Source: Betaproteobacteria bacterium (GTDB taxonomy: Bacteria > Pseudomonadota > Gammaproteobacteria > Burkholderiales > SG8-41). Taken from it: a stretch of DNA of 64,000 nt. Under the pieces are notes generated by a model. That model had not been told where the DNA came from and searched no databases. It saw nothing but the letters and a program-made list of their open reading frames with translations. Shown one piece after another: positions 19,898 through 28,339 of the stretch (positions are counted from its first letter, which is position 1; the number at the start of each line of letters is the position of its first letter). The stretch covers positions 1-64,000 of the forward strand of contig JAKFYK010000044.1 of NCBI GenBank assembly GCA_021730905.1, written 5' to 3'. A program made the position numbers and the translations under genes.

Positions 19898-21280
19898 TCA
19901 GTCCTCGTTCACCCGAGGACCGACCGACTGTTTCAGATCATGGCGTTTGATCAAGTCATAGAGAGTAGGCCGGCTGACACCCAGCAGTTGCGCTGCTTCT
20001 GAGATATTTCCATCTACCCGACTCATGACCCTGACGATTGCCATGCGTTCGGCTTCATCGCGCACCTGTCTCAGGTTGACCGGCTGTGGTTTCCCGGTCG
20101 GTGCTTGCAAGCCCAAATCCTCTATGCCAATCTGGGATTCATTGGCCATGATGACCGCTCGCTTGATAAAGTTTTCCATTTCACGCACGTTGCCCGGCCA
20201 CAGGTAGGCTTCCATGGCATCGAGCGCATCCTGCTTGAAGCCACGGATTGAACGTCCTTCCCGACGGCTGAACTTGTTCATGAACGCGTGTGCGAGTAGC
20301 ACTACATCTCCGCGCCGATCGCGCAGTGGTGGAATCGAGATCACGATCTCGCTTAAGCGGTAGTACAGATCTTCGCGGAAATGCCCCTCTTCGATGAGTT
20401 TTTTGAGGTTCTGATGGGTTGCGCACACGATGCGAACATCCACAGGAATCTCTTCCCGCCCGCCGATGCGCTCTACGACCCGCTCTTGCAGAAATCGCAG
20501 GATCTTCGCTTGTAACGTCGGGGAGAGGTCACCCACCTCGTCGAGAAAAAACGTGCCGCCATCAGCAAATTCGATCTTGCCGGGCGTCTGGCGATTGGCA
20601 CCAGTGAAGGCCCCTTTCTCGTAGCCGAACAGTTCCGACTCGAGCAGGTTCTCCGGAATTGCAGCACAGTTGATCGCCACGAATCGCTTGGTTGCACGTG
20701 GGCTCAGCTGGTGCAACGCTCGTGCCAATAATTCCTTGCCGGTGCCGGACTCGCCTAACAGCAGCACGGTCGCGTCAGAGGGCGCCACTTTTTCCACGCT
20801 GCGGCAAATGGCAAGCATACCCGAATCCCGCGTGATAATGCCGTGGGGTGATGCATTGCTCGATACTTGCAGGCGTTGGTTCTCCTGCTGCAAGGCGTGC
20901 ATGCGGAACGCTCGCTCCACGATGAGGTTTAATACTTCCGGATCGAAAGGTTTTTGGCAGAAATCGTAGGCGCCCATTCCCACGGCTTTCACCGCGTTGG
21001 CGCGGTCCTGATTGCCCGTTACTACGATTACCTTGGTGTCGGGCAATAGCCGCAGCACTTGGTCCAAAGTGGCTAACCCTTCGGATGCGCCGTCCTGGTC
21101 TGGGGGCAAGCCCAAATCCAACGTGACGACCGATGGCTCGTGCCGACGCAGTTGCGCCAGCGCGCTTTCGCGATCGCTGGCGACAATAGTCTCGTAACCG
21201 TCGAAGCTCCAGCACATCTGTTTTTGCAGACCTGGATCGTCTTCAACGATTAGCAGGAATCTCTTCTCGTCTTTGCTCAT
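19898..21280 (-). CDS. prsR: PEP-CTERM-box response regulator, sigma-54-dependent NtrC-type regulator
   Basis: Receiver domain, AAA+ GESGTGKELLARALH / GAFTGA motif, C-terminal Fis-type HTH; overlaps the histidine kinase by 4 bp. Confidence 0.9.
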   Translation of the reverse strand: MSKDEKRFLLIVEDDPGLQKQMCWSFDGYETIVASDRESALAQLRRHEPSVVTLDLGLPPDQDGASEGLATLDQVLRLLPDTKVIVVTGNQDRANAVKAVGMGAYDFCQKPFDPEVLNLIVERAFRMHALQQENQRLQVSSNASPHGIITRDSGMLAICRSVEKVAPSDATVLLLGESGTGKELLARALHQLSPRATKRFVAINCAAIPENLLESELFGYEKGAFTGANRQTPGKIEFADGGTFFLDEVGDLSPTLQAKILRFLQERVVERIGGREEIPVDVRIVCATHQNLKKLIEEGHFREDLYYRLSEIVISIPPLRDRRGDVVLLAHAFMNKFSRREGRSIRGFKQDALDAMEAYLWPGNVREMENFIKRAVIMANESQIGIEDLGLQAPTGKPQPVNLRQVRDEAERMAIVRVMSRVDGNISEAAQLLGVSRPTLYDLIKRHDLKQSVGPRVNED

Positions 21281-23355
21281 TCGTGACTCGCGATCGTGGT
21301 GCTAGTGTCGGTTGTATTGGCGGGACTGTGAAGCGGCAGCACCACGCGGAAAACGGTGCCCCGTGCTTCGCGGCTGTCCACGTCTATTCGACCGCCGAGC
21401 TCCCGCACGTATTGCCGCGTCTCATAGGTGCCGATCCCCATTCCGGTAGCCTTGGTTGATTCGAAGGGCTTGAAAAGTCGGTTGCGAAGGAATTGCTCGC
21501 TCATGCCACAGCCGGTATCAGTGATCTCAATTATGGCGGAGTCTTGTTCCCGCAAGAGCCGCACTCGCACCTCTCCATCCGCTGGAGTGGCTTCGATCGC
21601 GTTCTGGATCAAGTGTCCAATCACTCGTTCAAGCCGCACCGGATGGCCGACTATGCGCACCGTATCATCATGCAGTTCAAGCCGGGGAACGGGTTTCGAG
21701 CCGGCCTTAGCCGCCAGCGTACGCCGTAACAGTTCGTCGAGCGCCAGCGGCACAGCAGGTTCCAGCGTATAGGCACCGCGCAACTGAACCAGCAGCCGCT
21801 TCATTTTTTCAACCGAATTGGCGACTGTCCCAAGCATGTCTTCCTGAAAAGCAGGATTGTTCTTATGTCTCTCCGCATTCGACATTATCAGCGATAACTG
21901 CGCGATTAGATTTTTCAGATCATGTACTACGAAAGCGGACATGCGATTGAATGACTCAAACTGGCGGGCCACCAGCAGCGCCTTGGCAGCCTCTAGTTGC
22001 GCGAGATAGCTTGCTGCCTGTCTGCCAGCCGTCTTCAAAATATCGCTTACCTCCCAATCGAAGTTGATTCTACCTTTGGAACGCGCTAGCAGTACAAAGC
22101 CAAGCAATCGCTCATGGAGTATGAGCGGCACTACCAGCCACGCTTGCGGGGTTGTGCGCAGCCATTCCGGAATTCTCAGGCCATCGTAAGTATCGTCCTG
22201 TGCCTCGTGTTCCGTAACGTCGAGGACCCATTCGCGGCTTTGCAGAAACTGGCACAGCGGACTGTCGGTTGGTTCTAACCCCTTGGCCGCAGGCATGTTC
22301 CAATGGGCAACCCGTTCGAAGATGCCCGAGTCCGGGGCGAGCCAGAGAGCTCCTCCCGGACTGTCCACGAGTTCGGCAATCGCCTGGATGGAGCGCTCGT
22401 GCAATTGAGTTCCCGGTTCGCCTTCAGAGAGCGTCCGCGTAAACCGCAACCATTCCTCACGGTAGTCGTAGCGATAACTGAAAAAATGCTTGCTGAGTAA
22501 AACTTTTAACCGGGCGCGTAGTGAGCCGGAGAAAAATATGATGAAGAGGAGCAGAATCGCGCCGAATAGGAACGTCACCTGTAGCACGGCTCCCCAACTG
22601 CCACCGAAGTAGCGGATGTAGTAACCTGCCGCAGCCATTACGAGTAGGTACACCGCAGCACCGGAGATAGTAGTTGTGTGGAATACCACGCGGCGCGAAA
22701 CGGCAACGTCGAGCGACAACCCAGGGTTGCGGGCCGTTGCCACGGCAAGCAGCGGCACAACAAGGACATCGACTATGCCCCGAGCGGCCCAGATGTCGTT
22801 ACTCAGGCGGCGGAATAGCAGAGCGTCGGAGTAAAGGTAGAAATCGCAAGCGAACATGCCGCCCAGTCCCAAGCACAGAAACTTGATTCCCCACCGGCGC
22901 TGCGGATGGACATTGCGAAAGAGCTGCTCGATCAACACCATGCCAATAACTGCCAGCACCAGTCGACCGAAAATGGCGAATACGTTCGGTCCTGCGGCAG
23001 CGGTTCTGCCCGAGTAAATTTCGGCAACGAGAGCAACGGCGCAAATCGCGAAGATGCCTACTGCAATAGGCCGCAAAGTGCGCGCGGATTTCCAAGCGTA
23101 GCCTAGCAGCACCAATAAAAATGCGAACCAGGCTGCATTGCGTAGAATTTCGAAAATGCCCACGGCTAGTTCGGGCGTTTGCGGATTTGCGGCAACATAT
23201 GCCAGCACTGATGCCCAAGTAGCTGTTGCGGCACTGGCGAATGCGAGCAGCATGCCCTGCACACGCCCGCGCCAGCTCTTCAGCAGTATTGCGAAAAAAG
23301 CCAAGTATGCCGCAGCGGCCAGGGCATAGCTTACAGTCCCAATCGGTATCGCCAT
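21277..23355 (-). CDS. prsK: XrtA/PEP-CTERM system histidine kinase
   Basis: Multi-TM N-terminus, GAF-like region, VVHDLKNLIAQLSLIMSNAERHKNNPAFQEDML, ATPase NAIEATPADGEVRVR; paired with PrsR. Confidence 0.9.
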   Translation of the reverse strand: MAIPIGTVSYALAAAAYLAFFAILLKSWRGRVQGMLLAFASAATATWASVLAYVAANPQTPELAVGIFEILRNAAWFAFLLVLLGYAWKSARTLRPIAVGIFAICAVALVAEIYSGRTAAAGPNVFAIFGRLVLAVIGMVLIEQLFRNVHPQRRWGIKFLCLGLGGMFACDFYLYSDALLFRRLSNDIWAARGIVDVLVVPLLAVATARNPGLSLDVAVSRRVVFHTTTISGAAVYLLVMAAAGYYIRYFGGSWGAVLQVTFLFGAILLLFIIFFSGSLRARLKVLLSKHFFSYRYDYREEWLRFTRTLSEGEPGTQLHERSIQAIAELVDSPGGALWLAPDSGIFERVAHWNMPAAKGLEPTDSPLCQFLQSREWVLDVTEHEAQDDTYDGLRIPEWLRTTPQAWLVVPLILHERLLGFVLLARSKGRINFDWEVSDILKTAGRQAASYLAQLEAAKALLVARQFESFNRMSAFVVHDLKNLIAQLSLIMSNAERHKNNPAFQEDMLGTVANSVEKMKRLLVQLRGAYTLEPAVPLALDELLRRTLAAKAGSKPVPRLELHDDTVRIVGHPVRLERVIGHLIQNAIEATPADGEVRVRLLREQDSAIIEITDTGCGMSEQFLRNRLFKPFESTKATGMGIGTYETRQYVRELGGRIDVDSREARGTVFRVVLPLHSPANTTDTSTTIASHE

Positions 23356-23667
23356 TGGTTGCTGCCATCTCCCGGCTAAACCGCCATTAATGTCGCGAGA
23401 TCGCGAAAACGCACAGGTTATTGACGGATATGGTGATCATACAGGAGTGTTGGTATATGGCATCGCCAAGCACTTCGCCTCCAGCGTGGTCGGCGCGCAT
23501 AGATTGGACTCCGTGGTTGTCATAGCTGGCCGATTCCATTGTCGAGCTTTGCGATTTTTCTCGTGCGGCGCGCACCCGAGCAATCCTTCGGTTTTATTGA
23601 AGGATTTTTGAATCGTTCATTAATACATAACTATCCATCTGCATCGCCGGATGCGGTACCCATAGAT

Positions 23668-25200
23668 CTACTTCTTTACGGTATAACGTATCCACTCATA
23701 CTCGACGGCGGTCTCAACGACTCGTGAAGGTGTCAGCGACATCGGCTGTTGCTCCTGGCCAAAGGTGACGTCGATGTCTTCCTTGAGCGTAAACGTGCCT
23801 GGTCGCATCAGCACATGCACGCCGCCATCGCGGCTGGGTTTGGTATTGAGAAGAATGCCCGGCTCCGGCTTGATCTGATTGCCAGCACGCATCTTCGAGT
23901 GCATATACGCCGTCACTGGCCTGCGTGCAATTACACGTATGCCAACTTTGCGTTGCTCATGCTCGTTGCTTTCCACACGTCGTATCACCGCAATGCTCCA
24001 GAAGTCGCGGAATTCGAGACGTATGGCAATTAGCGCACCCAAACGTAGCCACGCGCGCAACCCTTTAGGCACGATGGCGCGATAGCCGCCACGCCCCGCG
24101 TTGTCAACGATCCAGTATTCCGGGCGTGCCGCCGCTGCATCGGTAAAATCCAACTCCCCATTTTCAGCTTTTTCCAGCGTCTGCCGCACCGAACCGTAAT
24201 CATGCTTCACTTCGATGCAAGTTGTGGTCAATCTGCGATCCCATTCGCGTGCAGGCAGTTCTTCTCCCCAATGCAGTACGAAATGTTCCAATACCTTCAG
24301 TACATGCTTAGTCTCGCCGCCCTTGGGCAGTCTGAATGGCGCCGGTATGGCGCCGGTCTTTTGCGTGGATTCGAGGTATTCCTGGATTTGTGGCAACGCG
24401 TCGGAAGCGCCAAAAAAACGCCGATGTGGGGCCTTAATGGGCGTACCGACGAATCGGCGCGGGGGTAGCTCGCGATCCAGATCAAAATACAAATTCAGAG
24501 CATTTCCAGGCTGCCGTGCCATTTTGAACGTGCCTGTGAAATGCTCGATCCAGCGATCGGCAATTTCTTGTTCCATCACCGACAGGCTGTCTGTCGACGA
24601 GGCCGACAGCATCGCCGCACGCAGGAACTCTTGATTTGGCGAACTTTTCGCTTGGCTCGACAGATACAGGGAAACCGCCTTGTCTGCGATATTGTGCGAC
24701 TCCGCGAATTTCTGGCATAGCGCGAGATTCATCCACACCCACGGTTCGACAAGTCCGAAGCGGAACCATAGCCACTTAATCTGCATCGCCACGGCGCGTG
24801 CGCCGCGTGCGGCCAGAGTGGGCAGCTTGGTCTTGAGCGTACTGCTGGATGGCAGATCACTCAGTGCATGTGCCATGCATTCAAGATATGCGGCGCTCAA
24901 CGCCACCCAAAATCCATGTGCGGTTTCCCACAACAATTTCTCTTGTTTGCGGTTCGCGTGTATCAACGCGAGATAATCGTCAACGATCTGCTTCTGATGC
25001 TTTCTCGTCGCGGTATCAAGGAGATCCACGCTGTCGTATCGCTGCGAGAGCGAAAGGTCTGATGTCCTTTCTATCGAGTCCAGCCAGGCTGTGGCCTTCA
25101 TCAGCGCGGCCGCAGTGTCCGCTTCCCGGAATTGTGTGGCTATTTTCTGGGTTTGACTGAGATCTATAATCACCTGTTCGCCCATGTCAGCCGGGTTCAT
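23668..25200 (-). CDS. Hypothetical cytoplasmic protein, 510 aa (possible PilZ-like C-terminal part)
   Basis: Long intact ORF without a strong family match; only a vague PilZ-like look around YWIVDNAGRGGYRAIVPKGLRAWLRLGALIAIR. Confidence 0.5.
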   Translation of the reverse strand: MNPADMGEQVIIDLSQTQKIATQFREADTAAALMKATAWLDSIERTSDLSLSQRYDSVDLLDTATRKHQKQIVDDYLALIHANRKQEKLLWETAHGFWVALSAAYLECMAHALSDLPSSSTLKTKLPTLAARGARAVAMQIKWLWFRFGLVEPWVWMNLALCQKFAESHNIADKAVSLYLSSQAKSSPNQEFLRAAMLSASSTDSLSVMEQEIADRWIEHFTGTFKMARQPGNALNLYFDLDRELPPRRFVGTPIKAPHRRFFGASDALPQIQEYLESTQKTGAIPAPFRLPKGGETKHVLKVLEHFVLHWGEELPAREWDRRLTTTCIEVKHDYGSVRQTLEKAENGELDFTDAAAARPEYWIVDNAGRGGYRAIVPKGLRAWLRLGALIAIRLEFRDFWSIAVIRRVESNEHEQRKVGIRVIARRPVTAYMHSKMRAGNQIKPEPGILLNTKPSRDGGVHVLMRPGTFTLKEDIDVTFGQEQQPMSLTPSRVVETAVEYEWIRYTVKK

Positions 25201-25972
25201 CTTAGACTCCCCTTGACATCAACCTGATTATGCTGCAACTCATTGTTATTATGTCCCTTTCCCTCCGGGACGCCAAGGCCCAGCCTTGCACCGAAGAATT
25301 TAGCTGATTCTAGCCCGCAAACATCTTCAATAGTTGCGGCTCGAACTGGCTCTGGCACTTTCCCAGGATAGCGTTTACCGCAGACACAAATCGCGCGCAC
25401 TGGCTGGAGGCGAGGACGACGATGTCGTTTTCATGCGGAATCGGCACAAAGCCGGGCACGGACAGCGCTTCGCCGTACAGGCGCGCGCGCATTTTCAGTC
25501 CGCGGCAATTTGCCGCCGCACTTTGCACCGGAGTAGTCTGGGCAAAATCCATAGGGTTGCCGAGCACATCGTTGCCTGGCAGCATCAGTTCCGTTGACTA
25601 CGCGTACGATTCGAATGGCTTCCACAAACTTACGAAGCCTTTCTTAAACTTATCTGTTTCCTCTGGCCTGATTGGCGCTTCGCAATATTCGTATGAGTCT
25701 GACTTGTTGAATTTGTCTGAAAATTTCCTGAAAGTATCTCCAACATGTTATTCTAAATCAATAGTTTGAATGAGATGGTCTTGAAAGACTGCGTCGCAGT
25801 GGGAAAAGATTATTGCTTCCTTTGGATCATGCCCTCGAAATGATTGATAACTGCACAATGTTCGGCGATTTTCGAGGCAGGCAGGGGATGTGCTCTGAAA
25901 GCGTATGCTGGGTTAATAAGAATTTCGCGATTATCAACATAAACAATAAAGCTTGATTGCCTGATCCGCACG

Positions 25973-26764
25973 ATGAAGCCGGGTGCAGCATTAAAGGTTG
26001 TTTCCGCGAAATGCCCAAAGTGCAGCAGCACTAATCTGCGTCGTTCGCGTTGGCACCGGGACGACAGTAGTCAATTGCGGCAGCGGTGGTCGCCGTATCG
26101 GTGCCTAGCCTGTGGCAATCGCTTTTTCAGACTGAGTGGCCGGATTGTCTCCTTTGTGGGTGTAGCCAGCGTGTGCGTGTTGATTATTGCTGTCATCGCG
26201 TTCGCTATCTTTGCGATCACTACGGACCCTCCTGGAATTGCGCAGCCTGCATCATCTCAATCAGTCACTTTGCCAGCGAACGCTGAAAAGAACGCCGAGC
26301 CAGCGGCTGCGCAAGCGTTAGTCGAGGGTGGAGACGCCAAATCGCATTACGAACGGGGTGTGCGGTACCTTTCTGGCGAAGGCGGGCTGGCGAAAAATCC
26401 TGCCGAAGCGTTGAAATGGCTGGAGTTGGCCGCGAATCAGGGGCACTCGGGAGCGCGCTATAAACTCGGTATCTTGCACCGAACAGGGCTTGGAGTAATC
26501 CAGAATTTTGAGACTGCGTTTCGGTGGCTCGAGCTGGCCGCGAAGCAGAATCACGCTGATGCACAGTACGACATCGGCCTTATGCACAAGAATGGCCAGA
26601 GCGTACCGGTTGATTTCGTCAAGTCGTATGTTTGGCTGAATCTGGCAGCCGCCCAAGGGCACCTCGCTGCAACCCAGGCGCGCGAAGAAGTGCTTCAAAT
26701 GATGTCGACACAACAAGTCGCGGAAGGGCAGCGCGCTTCACGCGATTGGACACCCGTTCAGTAG
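25973..26764 (+). CDS. Zinc-ribbon, transmembrane, Sel1-repeat protein
   Basis: CPKCSSTN...YRCLACGNRFF (2x CxxC), TM segment, three Sel1 repeats. Confidence 0.75.
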   Translation: MKPGAALKVVSAKCPKCSSTNLRRSRWHRDDSSQLRQRWSPYRCLACGNRFFRLSGRIVSFVGVASVCVLIIAVIAFAIFAITTDPPGIAQPASSQSVTLPANAEKNAEPAAAQALVEGGDAKSHYERGVRYLSGEGGLAKNPAEALKWLELAANQGHSGARYKLGILHRTGLGVIQNFETAFRWLELAAKQNHADAQYDIGLMHKNGQSVPVDFVKSYVWLNLAAAQGHLAATQAREEVLQMMSTQQVAEGQRASRDWTPVQ

Positions 26765-26854
26765 TAGCCTTGACAAGCAATAGGAGAGCACGCAGTCAGC
26801 GGCTGTCGATGCAAAACGGTATAGTGGCTCTACCGCGGATTGCTATTAGGGGTG

Positions 26855-26886
26855 CAAAAAAACCCCGCCGCAGCGGGGTTTTTTAT
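26855..26886 (-). terminator. Rho-independent terminator of the second PEP-CTERM gene
   Basis: aaaaaaaccccgc-cgc-agcggggttttttat hairpin directly after the minus-strand stop. Confidence 0.8.
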
Positions 26887-26903
26887 CTATATATGAATAC
26901 GGA

Positions 26904-27761
26904 TCAACTGGAACGTGTGCGGCGACGGGCAAACCCCAGTCCTACCAAGCCCAATCCCAGCAATGCAATCGAGGCCGGCTCGGGTATTTTTCCTGTAGCA
27001 GTAAGTTGCTTTAATTTAAAGGCATCACCTAACTCACCAGCGATGACCAGATAGCGCCCATCCGGCGTGCCATTAAGGCCGGTATTGGTAAGGGTATTAT
27101 TGCCCACATTGACCATTTGGGCGGTGGTAAACCCTAGATTGGCCAGACTGTTTGTGCAACCAGAAAAGCAAAAATTATTCCCCAGATTAGCATTCCCTAA
27201 ACCAGGAAGGGAGTTACCAGACCAAAGATTAATTTCCGGCGTACCTGCGCCTCCTGACGTCGAACCGCTGCCATTCGAACCAGCGCCGCCTTCCCAGCCA
27301 TAGCCAATCATTAATTTGGTCCAATCTACGGTATTTCCCTCTCCGGCGTCTATAACAACAATATCCGTATAGCCACCTTTATTATCTATCGCGTGGCCAG
27401 GCGTACCATCACTGGCCTCATTGGTACCGGCAGCTTCCTGATGATTCCTTATCCCAATCCCCAAATCACCTTGGTAAGTGAAACCCGCAGGCAACGCGAC
27501 GCTGTTAGGAGCGGACGTGCCTGCCGCAAGCACCCAATTGCTAGTTGTATTAGTGTTCACCGTGGAGTATGCGTATAACTTGATAGTAGCGCCTGCTGTG
27601 AGCCCAGTACCGGTTATGCTAGTTTCCGTTATGGTCGAGCTTGGCAAGTTGGCTGTGTACTGAAAGTCCCACTTATAGCTAAGCGCATTGGCGCCAGTGG
27701 CTATCAAAGCCGCGGCCAACGCAAGGACCAGCTTGGTGTATGAGCGCATCGTATTTTTCAT
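26904..27761 (-). CDS. PEP-CTERM sorting domain-containing exported protein
   Basis: Signal peptide; C-terminus IPEPASIALLGLGLVGLGFARRRTRSS. Confidence 0.9.
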   Translation of the reverse strand: MKNTMRSYTKLVLALAAALIATGANALSYKWDFQYTANLPSSTITETSITGTGLTAGATIKLYAYSTVNTNTTSNWVLAAGTSAPNSVALPAGFTYQGDLGIGIRNHQEAAGTNEASDGTPGHAIDNKGGYTDIVVIDAGEGNTVDWTKLMIGYGWEGGAGSNGSGSTSGGAGTPEINLWSGNSLPGLGNANLGNNFCFSGCTNSLANLGFTTAQMVNVGNNTLTNTGLNGTPDGRYLVIAGELGDAFKLKQLTATGKIPEPASIALLGLGLVGLGFARRRTRSS

Positions 27762-27876
27762 ATTCTAGGTTCCTATACCAATCATTGGTGCAACCATCTC
27801 GGCACGTCAACGCTACGTAATTTAGTTGCAATTTAACCGAACTACATCCGCCTATAATCATCCGTGCACAAAATAG

Positions 27877-27893
27877 AGCAATAAGTACGCCAA
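27877..27893 (-). promoter_or_regulatory. Sigma-54-like promoter (TTGGCGTACTTATTGCT on minus strand)
   Basis: TTGGC and TTGCT elements with GG-N10-GC spacing; upstream of the minus-strand PEP-CTERM gene. Confidence 0.5.
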
Positions 27894-27988
27894 TTCAAAT
27901 GATATTATATATATCTTATTGATATTATTATGTTAATTTATTTATTTCCAAAAATTTCGTCCATCATCTACTAAATTACTTATCGAAC

Positions 27989-28005
27989 TGTAAGAGTCTC
28001 CGACA
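27989..28005 (-). promoter_or_regulatory. Candidate PrsR-type box (TGTCGGAGACTCTTACA)
   Basis: Matches TGTCGGA-N3-TYTTACR; 95 bp upstream of the sigma-54-like promoter at 27877. Confidence 0.45.
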
Positions 28006-28189
28006 GTAATACTTTCAAACCGGGCCTTCAAAGCAGATAATTATTGGTGAACTCGTTTGTTTCCTGACTGCGTTCGACTGCTAACGCGCTAATAGTGTAA
28101 GCTAACCTCATGAAAATTTTGTAAGTATTTGATTAAATTATACTTTATTTATTTTCACTGATGGAAAGGTTAATCAGTAACGAGGGCTC

Positions 28190-28206
28190 TGTAAAATTTT
28201 CCGACA
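28190..28206 (-). promoter_or_regulatory. Candidate PrsR-type box, distal copy (TGTCGGAAAATTTTACA)
   Basis: Fits the 17-mer consensus. Confidence 0.4.
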
Positions 28207-28339
28207 CACTATCGCTTTCTGAAATTTGAACGGCCCCATAATCCAAGAAATTACTGGTCCTTTGATGCTAACTAACCGGCGCGATTAGCGAAATATCATG
28301 CAAGGGTGTCGATTTTATGACACTTTGGCCATGGAAGCA

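Noticed and set aside
27781-27815. Alternative sigma-54 site closer to the second PEP-CTERM gene (GTGCCGAGATGGTTGCA)
   Set aside because: The -24 GG is broken (GC); the site at 27877-27893 has both invariant dinucleotides.
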